Shown: piece after piece, positions 14,554-21,118 of the stretch
How the letters are laid out: each line of letters opens with the position of its first letter
Numbering within the stretch: position 1 is the first letter of the stretch
DNA from: Pseudomonadota bacterium
GTDB taxonomy: Bacteria; Desulfobacterota; Syntrophia; Syntrophales; JADFWA01
Direction: 5' to 3'
Length of the DNA: 22,506 nt
Assembly (NCBI GenBank): GCA_030596145.1
Contig: JAUVKS010000005.1
Location: 1-22,506 of the forward strand
The notes under the pieces: generated by a model
The model's database searches: none
Seen by the model: only the letters and a program-made list of their open reading frames with translations
Told to the model about the DNA's origin: nothing
Translations under genes and position numbers: made by a program

Positions 14554-14740
14554 CTAAGTTTAAAGTTCAAAGTAGCGCAGGACTTTAGTCCTGAGAAGTT
14601 TGAATAACTATCATTAGTTGTCATTTCGACCGCAGGGAGAAATCTTAACAGGCCTGTATCATTAAGATTTCTCGTCGCTGACACTCCTCGAAATGACAAA
14701 ATTCAAAGCTCTCGTCCTGTATATTCAGCAGACAGCAGCC
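14554..14740. repeat. Palindromic repeats between gcvT and gcvH
   Basis: CAGGACTTTAGTCCTG (14578-14593), preceded by GTAGCG, is a hairpin of the GTAGCGCAGGGCTTTAGCCCTG family. A large palindrome runs 14620-14697: GTCATTTCGA...TCGAAATGAC on the outside, with AGAAATCTT...AAGATTTCT further in. A second GTAGCGCAG-family hairpin in opposite orientation (14735-14757) overlaps the gcvT stop. I see no gene in this 368-bp gap. Confidence 0.75.
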
Positions 14741-14757
14741 CTAAAGGGCTGCGCTAC
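14735..14757 (-). repeat. GTAGCGCAG-family palindrome forming the gcvT stop codon
   Basis: On the minus strand this reads GTAGCGCAGCCCTTTAGGGC followed by TGC. The palindrome encodes the last GcvT residues (SAAL) and its in-frame TAG is the stop codon. The opposite-facing relative is at 14572-14593. Confidence 0.75.
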
Positions 14758-16036
14758 GTTCCAACATTTTCTTTATTGATTTACGAGCGGTTCTATCGGG
14801 ACGAACATCATCCACGATCATGACCTTTATTTTCCGCCTGTTATCCTTGAGTTCAACGATTTGACCGGGGGCAAGTTTCGATTTGACCTTTACAAAACCG
14901 CAGCAAAGCCCACGCGGCTTGAAATTCGCCGGCTTGTCGGGACTGGAAATACTGTAAATCCTGTCTCCATGGCGTCCAATTGCCATATCACTTACGCAGG
15001 TCAAAACCACGCCGATTTTATTGCCGCCGGAATCCAGCACATAAGCAGCGGGATCATGGGCGGAAACCTTGCGGAGGTCATAGCCCGCAAAAGCACAGGT
15101 GTATTCTGATTCGCCGATATTTTTAAGGGCTTCGGCACCTGTAAACTTCTTGGTAAAGCCCGTTCTGTCAGCATTGTAAGGAAGGGTAAAAAGCCACGGG
15201 TGATTTGTGAATGGCCAGGGGCCAATATCCTGATGCGAAAGGGGAAGCACCGCTCCGGCCCTTAACGAATCCCTGGCGGCAAGCCCGCATGCTATAAGGT
15301 CGAAATCTTTGCCCGCCTCCAGGATCATCTCCCAGACTCTGACAAGATGTTCGGGGTCTATAAAAATTTCAAAGCCGAATTCTCCAGTATAGCCGGTGCG
15401 GGAAAGCAGAAGAGGTGTGCCATCAGTAAGACGTACCGTGCCGGAAAGGGGTGACGCGCTATCGAAATAGCCCTTGAACGTAAAGTAGGGCATGTCTTCA
15501 AATACTTTTTCCGGCTCTTCCAAAACTTTCATAAGTATATCGGCGGCCATGGGGCCCTGGACGTCCATCTTGCCCACTTTGTCCGTGAGATCGGTTATCT
15601 CAACATCCCGCCCGTCTATGTGAGCCGTCATATGTCGCGCAATTTCACCGCCCATACCGGCATTTACGACGATCATGTAAATACTCTGATCTATCTGGGA
15701 CACAATGGCGTCATCGATGACCTCGCCTTTATCATTAAGGTACACTCCATAGGTACATTTGCCGGGTTTCAGAGGGGTTTTGTTTTTGCCCACACATGCG
15801 TTCAGTTCCCTGCTCAAGCAGATCTGAAGCAGGTCGAAGGCATCGGTACCTGTAACCATCACCACGGCCATATGGCTCGTATCAAAAATCCCGGAATTTG
15901 TGAGAACCGACAGATGCTCTTGTTTTGCACCCGATTGATACCACAGCGGCATATCGTAACCACCGAAAACGGCCATATTGGCCCCATGAGACACATGCCA
16001 GCTATGCAGAGGGGTCTTTTTCACTTCTTCTTGCAT
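14741..16036 (-). CDS. gcvT: Aminomethyltransferase-like T protein of glycine cleavage (long, divergent)
   Basis: The T-protein releases ammonia from the aminomethyl-H-protein and makes methylene-tetrahydrofolate. TPLHSWHVSHGANMAVFGGYDMP (8-30), GIFDTSHMAVVMVTG (49-63), GEVIDDAIV (104-112, the folate-site Asp region) and LSRTGYTGEFGFEIF are family features. The C-terminal beta-barrel domain begins after FTGAEAL. At 431 aa it is longer than the usual ~360-370. The normally conserved R-x-E-x-G-x-P-L-Y-G stretch reads SLRAGAVLPLSHQDIG and continues into an extra aromatic segment (PWPFTNHPWLFTLPY). It is a divergent T-protein, but its place next to gcvH supports the role. AGGAAAG lies about 8 nt before ATG 16036. 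The stop lies in a repeat palindrome. Confidence 0.9.
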   Translation of the reverse strand: MQEEVKKTPLHSWHVSHGANMAVFGGYDMPLWYQSGAKQEHLSVLTNSGIFDTSHMAVVMVTGTDAFDLLQICLSRELNACVGKNKTPLKPGKCTYGVYLNDKGEVIDDAIVSQIDQSIYMIVVNAGMGGEIARHMTAHIDGRDVEITDLTDKVGKMDVQGPMAADILMKVLEEPEKVFEDMPYFTFKGYFDSASPLSGTVRLTDGTPLLLSRTGYTGEFGFEIFIDPEHLVRVWEMILEAGKDFDLIACGLAARDSLRAGAVLPLSHQDIGPWPFTNHPWLFTLPYNADRTGFTKKFTGAEALKNIGESEYTCAFAGYDLRKVSAHDPAAYVLDSGGNKIGVVLTCVSDMAIGRHGDRIYSISSPDKPANFKPRGLCCGFVKVKSKLAPGQIVELKDNRRKIKVMIVDDVRPDRTARKSIKKMLERSAAL

Positions 16037-16052
16037 CGTATCTTTCCTTGTT

Positions 16053-16085
16053 GAGTTCCGAGTTCAGGGTTCAAAGTTCAAAGTT
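16053..16085. repeat. GAGTTCCGAGTTCAGGGTTC-type array upstream of gcvT
   Basis: GAGTTC and CAAAGTT words repeat in tandem 17 nt before the gcvT start. The same kind of array is found just upstream of gcvH and at the lipB 5' end. Confidence 0.65.
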
Positions 16086-16257
16086 AGGCCCGTTCCCTGC
16101 CTGCGCCAAGCCTGCGCGGCAGGCCCGAACGGGCAATATAACCACTAAACTTCTATAAACTTGCTTGTGACTAAAATTGATGTTATCAGGGATGGACTAA
16201 ATTAGATTGACGATTCTGTCAATATGTTTTTTATCTTTTTCCAGAGGTCTAAGGATC
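16086..16257. promoter_or_regulatory. Divergent gcvT/lpdA control region with long hairpin
   Basis: This spacer between divergent genes must carry both promoters. 16088-16134 folds as a long imperfect hairpin (outer arms GCCCGTTC/GAACGGGC, inner CCTGC/GCAGG) and may be a dispersed repeat. TTGACgattctGTCAA (16207-16222) is a short inverted repeat that could be an operator or contain a -35 box (TTGACG for lpdA, TTGACA on the minus strand). No good -10 at correct spacing was found. I did not find a glycine riboswitch pattern. Confidence 0.35.
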
Positions 16258-17691
16258 ATGACCATTAAAATCACCATCATAGGAGCGGGGTCTGGGGGAT
16301 ATGTCGCCGCCATACGCGCTGCCCAACTGGGCGCTGAGGTTACCGTTATCGAAGAGGACAACGCCGGAGGAACCTGTCTAAACCGGGGCTGTATTCCTTC
16401 CAAGATAATGAAGACAACTGCCGAAATGGTGGAAAGTTTTCTCAGGGCTCCAGAGTTCGGCATAGTAGTGGATGGAAATGTCCATCCCGATATGGAGCGC
16501 CTGATGGCCAGGAAACAGAAGATTATCCAAAATCAGATCAAAGGGATACTTGGGCTATTCGATAAACATAAAATCCGATACCTGAAAGGGCACGGATACA
16601 TCAAGGACAACAAATTAACAGCGGTAAAGCTTGCGAACGGCAAAACGGTTGAGGTGCTCTGGGACAGACTGATCCTTGCCACTGGTTCGGAACCACTTGA
16701 CATCCCGTCGTTTCCGTTTGACGGCAAAATGATTATTTCCAGCAATGATGCCCTTAACCTTCATGAAATCCCGAAATCAATACTGATCGTTGGCGGCGGC
16801 GTCATTGGGTGTGAATTTGCCTCCATTTTTGCAGCCTTAGGCTCTACTGTAACCGTAGTGGAGGCCATGTCACGAATGCTTCCGCTCCCATCGGTCGATG
16901 AAGACTGTTCCAAAACCCTCCAGCGGGAAATGAAAAAACGCGGGATAAAATTCATCGTCGACCGGACGGTGGAAAAAGCTGAAGTTGAGGGGGGAAAAGT
17001 TCGTGTGACCATCGGGCCATCCCCTTTCAGTCAGAAACCGAAAGAAAAAGACTTTACACCCCTTACAGTGGAGGTGGACAAGGTGCTGGTCTGTACCGGC
17101 CGCAGGCCCAATACTGCCGATATCGGTCTTGAAAAGCTCGGCGTTAAGATGGACGATAATGGATGGATCATCGCCGATGAACGAATGGAAACCGGCGTTC
17201 CCGGTGTTTACGCCATCGGGGACGTTCTTGGGCCATCCAAGGTAATGCTCGCCCATGTGGCCTCAGCCGAAGGGCTAATCGCCGCGGAAAACGCCATGGG
17301 TGGAAACCGGACAATGAATTATGAGGTGGTACCGGGGGCAATCTTTACCATGCCGGAAGTTGCCAACGTGGGGTTAACAGAGGCTCAGGCAAAGGAGCAG
17401 GGCTATAACGTTCGAGCAGATAGCACCCTCTTCCGCACACTTGGGAAAGCCCAGGTAATAGGAGAAATCGCCGGGCAGGCAAAAATTGTGTCGGATGCCG
17501 AAAGCGGAAAGATTTTAGGGGTTCACATAGTGGGACCGCACGCCACCGACCTTATCGCCGAGGGGACTCTCGCCATGCAAACTGGGTGCACCGTAGCCGA
17601 ACTGGCCAAAACGATACACGCGCACCCTACCCTCCCTGAGATCATGCTGGAAACGTCTCTCAAGGCCATGGACAGGCCGCTGCATGGGTAA
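16258..17691 (+). CDS. lpdA: Dihydrolipoamide dehydrogenase (L protein / E3)
   Basis: This FAD enzyme reoxidises the dihydrolipoyl arm of GcvH with NAD+. It has 477 aa from ATG 16258, chosen over 16207 because AAGGA lies 6 nt upstream and the FAD motif then starts at the usual place. The FAD fold is IIGAGSGGYVAAIRAAQLG (7-25). The redox disulfide is C40/C45 in GGTCLNRGCIPSK. The NAD fold is GGGVIGCEFASIF. The second FAD motif reads GVYAIGDV, and the catalytic pair is His456/Glu461 in HAHPTLPE. It is transcribed away from gcvT. A separate lpdA beside gcv genes points to a dedicated L-protein; it may serve other 2-oxoacid complexes too. Confidence 0.95.
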   Translation: MTIKITIIGAGSGGYVAAIRAAQLGAEVTVIEEDNAGGTCLNRGCIPSKIMKTTAEMVESFLRAPEFGIVVDGNVHPDMERLMARKQKIIQNQIKGILGLFDKHKIRYLKGHGYIKDNKLTAVKLANGKTVEVLWDRLILATGSEPLDIPSFPFDGKMIISSNDALNLHEIPKSILIVGGGVIGCEFASIFAALGSTVTVVEAMSRMLPLPSVDEDCSKTLQREMKKRGIKFIVDRTVEKAEVEGGKVRVTIGPSPFSQKPKEKDFTPLTVEVDKVLVCTGRRPNTADIGLEKLGVKMDDNGWIIADERMETGVPGVYAIGDVLGPSKVMLAHVASAEGLIAAENAMGGNRTMNYEVVPGAIFTMPEVANVGLTEAQAKEQGYNVRADSTLFRTLGKAQVIGEIAGQAKIVSDAESGKILGVHIVGPHATDLIAEGTLAMQTGCTVAELAKTIHAHPTLPEIMLETSLKAMDRPLHG

Positions 17692-17704
17692 AGGCCAATG
17701 GGAC

Positions 17705-18712
17705 ATGATTATGAATGAAGTTGATTGGAATCCTGGAAAACTGCTTGATATGTCAGGATATTTCTGGAAGACTTGTACTCTGCACGCAGGAGTAAAGCTT
17801 GAGATATTTTCCATAATAGGTTCTGATTCATTATCCCCAAAAGAAATCTGTAAAAAAATCAAAGGGGACATGCGAGGGGTTTCGGTGCTTCTTAATGCCC
17901 TGACCGCAATGAGACTTCTTAAAAAGGAAGAAGGCAGATACAGCAACACTCCCGCAACTGCAAAATTTCTTTCAAAAGAATCACCCGAATATGTCGGCTT
18001 TATGATAATGCACCATCATCACCTGATCGACTCATGGTCGAGAATGGACCAGGCAGTTTTAAGTGGAAAACCTCTAAGAACGAGGGCTTCCTCCTCAACA
18101 GAAAAACAGCGAGAAAGCTTCCTGATGGGCATGTATAATATTGCCATGTCTATTGCACCTTCACTTTCAAAGGAACTTAACCTTACAGAATGCAGACATC
18201 TCCTGGACTTCGGAGGCGGTCCCGGAACGTATGCCATACATTTTTGTCTCAACAATCCCGGGCTCAGCGCCAGTGTTTACGACCTGCCCACTACACGACC
18301 TTTTGCTGAAAAGACCATCGGGGAATTCGGTCTGTCGGACAGGATAGATTTCCTGGAAGGAGATTATCTTGACGATGGTTTTAATTACAAAGGAATTTTC
18401 GATGCTGCCTGGTTGTCCTATATCATTCATGGAGAAGGGCCGAAGGATGCCGAAAAGATTATTGGGAAAGCCGTATCAGCCCTGAAGCCCGGCGGAAAGA
18501 TCTTCATTCATGAGTTTATTCTTAACGATAACATGGACGGTCCTCTTTTTCCCACGCTATTCTCCATAAACATGCTGTTGCAAACAGAAAGCGGGCAGTC
18601 CTACTCTGAAAAACACATTTTCGATATGATGATTAAGCACGGTGTGAAAGATATCAAACGTCTCGACTTCAGGGGGCCAAACGAATCGGGGATAATTGCA
18701 GGTGTCGTGTAA
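17705..18712 (+). CDS. SAM-dependent O-methyltransferase-like protein (Methyltransf_2 type)
   Basis: This 335-aa protein is built like plant/bacterial O-methyltransferases: an N-terminal winged-helix dimerisation region (about 10-95, with LSPKEICKKI and ALTAMRLLKKEEGRYSNTP) and a C-terminal Rossmann domain. SAM motif I is LLDFGGGPGTYAI (around 165-177). The acidic ribose-binding step is near VYDLP, and the candidate catalytic His242 is in SYIIHGEGPKDAEKII. The substrate cannot be read from sequence; relatives methylate hydroxyneurosporene or small phenols. The longest frame starts at 17684 inside lpdA. ATG 17705 or 17711 are likelier, as AAAGG or GGGA stand upstream. It follows lpdA by about 13 nt, so co-transcription is likely, but no functional link is obvious. 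Confidence 0.8.
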   Translation: MIMNEVDWNPGKLLDMSGYFWKTCTLHAGVKLEIFSIIGSDSLSPKEICKKIKGDMRGVSVLLNALTAMRLLKKEEGRYSNTPATAKFLSKESPEYVGFMIMHHHHLIDSWSRMDQAVLSGKPLRTRASSSTEKQRESFLMGMYNIAMSIAPSLSKELNLTECRHLLDFGGGPGTYAIHFCLNNPGLSASVYDLPTTRPFAEKTIGEFGLSDRIDFLEGDYLDDGFNYKGIFDAAWLSYIIHGEGPKDAEKIIGKAVSALKPGGKIFIHEFILNDNMDGPLFPTLFSINMLLQTESGQSYSEKHIFDMMIKHGVKDIKRLDFRGPNESGIIAGVV

Positions 18713-18798
18713 TTGCATAAACGGCATCTTTTAATCTGTATGTTCCACGAGCCGGTACGAGCCGTTCTATCTGAAGGAAAGGGTTATAAAAGCAACAA

Positions 18799-19908
18799 AT
18801 GGCCAGAGTGATTGTCAGACAATCTTCTTACGATTATGAGACACTGAAGCAGCATTGCTTTTCCATACTGGATCAATTCTGCGGGGATCTCATCAGGAAG
18901 GACAGTTTTGTCGTCATAAAGCCGAACTTTCTGTCGGCGGCAACGCCGGATAAGGCCATCCTTACTCATCCCATGATTATAAAGTGCGCGGCGGAATTTG
19001 TTCTGTCAAAGGGTGTAAGACCGCAGATCTCGGATAGTCCCGCCATGGGTTCTTTTGAAAGGATACTCAAAGAAAGTGGTGTCAAGCACGCGCTGGAAGG
19101 TCTCGATGTAGAATTTAAGGAGTTTAAACAATCTGTAAAGGTCGATATCGGCGAACCTTTCGGACAGATTGATATGGCCGAAGATGCGATAAGAGCGGAT
19201 GTTCTAATAAATCTCCCCAAACTTAAAACACATAGCCAGATGCTCCTCACGCTGGGAGTAAAAAATCTTTTTGGATGTATCGCCGGTTACAGAAAGGCCG
19301 AATGGCATATGCGTACCGGTGTCGACAGGCATATGTTTGCAAGATTGCTCTTTCAGATTTATAGAACATTGAACCCGGCCGTCACCATCGTTGACGGTAT
19401 TTTAGCAATGGAGGGTGAGGGGCCGGGGAAAAGCGGTCTGCCAAAGCACCTTGGTGTGCTTATCGGGAGTGATAACACCGTGGCAGTCGACATGACGATA
19501 TGCACGATGCTCGGGATAGAACCAGAGGTTCTTTTAACAAATGAAGTTTCGAAAGAATTGGGTTTTTTCAATGGGTCCATCGAAGTGGACGGCGATCTTC
19601 CAAAAATCAGGGGGTTTTCCCTGCCAGGGATAACACCGCTTGCCATTGGCCCAGGCTGGGCCCAGCGTTTTTTCAGACAGCATTTCCTTCAAAGACCCGA
19701 GGTCGATAACTCTATGTGCGATTTATGCGGTACATGCTGGGAATTCTGTCCCGCAGGGGCATTGGCCGAATCGGGTGATACCCTGCGTTTTGATTATGAT
19801 AAGTGCATCAGATGTTTTTGCTGTATAGAAGTCTGTCCCTCTGGCGCCCTTCATATCAGGGAAACAATGGGGGGTAAGCTATTAAGAAAATTAACCCATA
19901 AAAATTGA
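18799..19908 (+). CDS. DUF362-domain protein with two C-terminal 4Fe-4S motifs
   Basis: This 369-aa cytoplasmic iron-sulfur protein of unknown reaction has a DUF362 domain over residues ~1-290 (VVIKPNFLSAATPDKAILTHP, then INLPKLKTHSQMLLTLGVKNLFG). A ferredoxin tail follows: C307, C310, C313, C317 (CDLCGTCWEFCP) and C336, C339, C342, C346 (CIRCFCCIEVCP). Proteins of this build are common in anaerobes and probably pass electrons or mature a cofactor. AAAGGG lies 16-21 nt upstream of ATG 18799, a loose ribosome binding site. The stop TGA is half made by the inserted 133-bp element; the pre-insertion sequence would have ended at the same residue with TAA, so the protein is unchanged. Confidence 0.88.
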   Translation: MARVIVRQSSYDYETLKQHCFSILDQFCGDLIRKDSFVVIKPNFLSAATPDKAILTHPMIIKCAAEFVLSKGVRPQISDSPAMGSFERILKESGVKHALEGLDVEFKEFKQSVKVDIGEPFGQIDMAEDAIRADVLINLPKLKTHSQMLLTLGVKNLFGCIAGYRKAEWHMRTGVDRHMFARLLFQIYRTLNPAVTIVDGILAMEGEGPGKSGLPKHLGVLIGSDNTVAVDMTICTMLGIEPEVLLTNEVSKELGFFNGSIEVDGDLPKIRGFSLPGITPLAIGPGWAQRFFRQHFLQRPEVDNSMCDLCGTCWEFCPAGALAESGDTLRFDYDKCIRCFCCIEVCPSGALHIRETMGGKLLRKLTHKN

Positions 19909-20173
19909 TACAATCGTAAAAAGTCTGTCATTCCCGCGTAGAGACTGTGTCGTAATGTCATTGCGAGGGAGTGAAAAGACCGACGCAATCGCACAAGGCA
20001 TTGAAAACATATAGATTGCCACGCTCCCTTCGGTCGCTGGCAATGACAAAAAAATATTGCGACACAGTCTCGTAGGCGGGAATCCATAAACGGCTAAGCA
20101 CCTGAAAAGACTGGATTCCCGTTTTCACGGGAATGACAAAGTTGTGTATATTTCGACTTTTTACGAGACCATC
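19907..20173. mobile_element. 133-bp REP-bearing miniature element, copy B, interrupted by a MITE
   Basis: The ends and interior match copy A (14415-14547) with few substitutions. The 6-bp direct repeat AAAATT flanks it (19901-19906 and 20174-20179). Total length 267 bp equals 133 + 129 (MITE) + 5 (duplicated CGTAG). The left end creates the TGA stop of the upstream DUF362 gene. Confidence 0.85.
19942..20070. mobile_element. 129-bp MITE with IS1182-type ends
   Basis: The ends AGACTGTGTCGTAAT and ATTGCGACACAGTCT match the terminal repeats of the IS at 9261-10990 (one mismatch on the right). The 5-bp duplication CGTAG flanks it exactly (19937-19941, 20071-20075), and copy A shows the empty site, CGTAG once. 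Its interior is a GTCATTGCGAGGGAG...GCTGGCAATGAC palindrome of another dispersed repeat class. It has no coding capacity, so it is probably moved by the IS1182-family transposase. Confidence 0.88.
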
Positions 20174-20179
20174 AAAATT

Positions 20180-20341
20180 AACTCCTGACTGAAACTATTC
20201 CCAACAGGTATCTTGCTATCAATGCTGCATTCTGGGTTTGCGTCTCCTTGCCCCCCATCCTTGCAATCATACACCTATGTGTAATCACTAAATAAAATTG
20301 GCCGGTTTTCACAGAAGACACATGCAAATCCATTAAAAGGC
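20180..20341. other. Gene-free stretch upstream of the corrinoid-activation gene
   Basis: No gene or known riboswitch was recognised here. Opposite-strand open frames in it have no family features. Confidence 0.4.
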
Positions 20342-20368
20342 TTGACAAGAAAATGGCTTTACTATAAT
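20342..20368 (+). promoter_or_regulatory. Sigma-70-type promoter
   Basis: TTGACA at 20342-20347 and TATAAT at 20363-20368 are both consensus, with a 15-nt spacer, slightly short. The leader to ATG 20422 would be about 45 nt. It probably drives the activation-domain gene and the MttB-family gene together. Confidence 0.6.
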
Positions 20369-20421
20369 AATTTCGGTCTGCGTCTGTCTTCTGATGCGAT
20401 CGTTTCATTAAGGATAGTAGT

Positions 20422-21090
20422 ATGACTGTAATGGAAATCAATCCAAATTTTGAAAGATATGAGCTGGCCAGGCTTTTAGGTGGCGGGAAATCTCACAGAT
20501 TCTCTCATTCCGTGGACACGAAAATAGATAAGCTCGAAGTACGGTTAAAAGAACTTCTGAAACCTCAGTTGTTCTATCAAACTAAAAAGATCGAAGCGGT
20601 TAATAATGGATCTATTCATATTGAGGGAGGCATATCTTTTACGAGTTCAAATTTTTCAAAAGCCATGAAAAACTGTGATGAAATCATCTGTTTTATAGCT
20701 ACTATCGGCAATGATATTGAGGAGGAAATTACCCTGCTTACGGAGGAAAATTATCTCTCAAATGCATACATCCTGGATTCCATGGGGTCGGTGACCATAG
20801 AAAATATGGTCGAAGAATTTTACCAAGGTATGAGAGACAAATATATCGCCGAGGGTAGAAAGGTTACCTTACGTTTCAGTCCAGGTTATTGTGATTGTCC
20901 AATAGCGGATCAAGAAAAACTTTTCAGTTGTTTCGATTCATTTCAGATAGGTGTTGAACTCACGGATTCCTATCTTATGCTGCCCCGCAAATCGGTTTCA
21001 GGTATATTTGGAGTTTTACCCTCCAATATGCCTGTCTATAATCCCTGTTCGGAATGCAACAAGATAAATTGTCCCTATAAAAGAGATTAG
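20422..21090 (+). CDS. Stand-alone methionine-synthase-activation-like protein
   Basis: This 222-aa protein resembles the reactivation domain of cobalamin-dependent methionine synthase found as a separate protein. Key stretches are RFSPGYCDCPIADQ (151-164, matching the RxSPGYGD signature) and LMLPRKSVSGIFG (185-197). The C-terminus has C209, C212 and C217 in CSECNKINC, perhaps a metal site. Such proteins often sit beside MttB-type methyltransferases and corrinoid proteins, where a role in handling or reactivating the cobalamin protein is supposed. The MttB-family gene starts 28 nt downstream, supporting this. AAGGA lies about 9 nt before ATG 20422, with a strong promoter upstream. Confidence 0.85.
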   Translation: MTVMEINPNFERYELARLLGGGKSHRFSHSVDTKIDKLEVRLKELLKPQLFYQTKKIEAVNNGSIHIEGGISFTSSNFSKAMKNCDEIICFIATIGNDIEEEITLLTEENYLSNAYILDSMGSVTIENMVEEFYQGMRDKYIAEGRKVTLRFSPGYCDCPIADQEKLFSCFDSFQIGVELTDSYLMLPRKSVSGIFGVLPSNMPVYNPCSECNKINCPYKRD

Positions 21091-21118
21091 AACCACAATG
21101 CCATAAACAGGAGTGAAT

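Noticed and set aside
16037..16257. Glycine riboswitch upstream of gcvT
   Set aside because: I could not find the conserved aptamer core; the spacer is occupied by a simple repeat and a long hairpin.
20178..20441. 87-aa minus-strand open frame
   Set aside because: It covers the consensus promoter of the activation-domain gene and shows no domain; probably chance.
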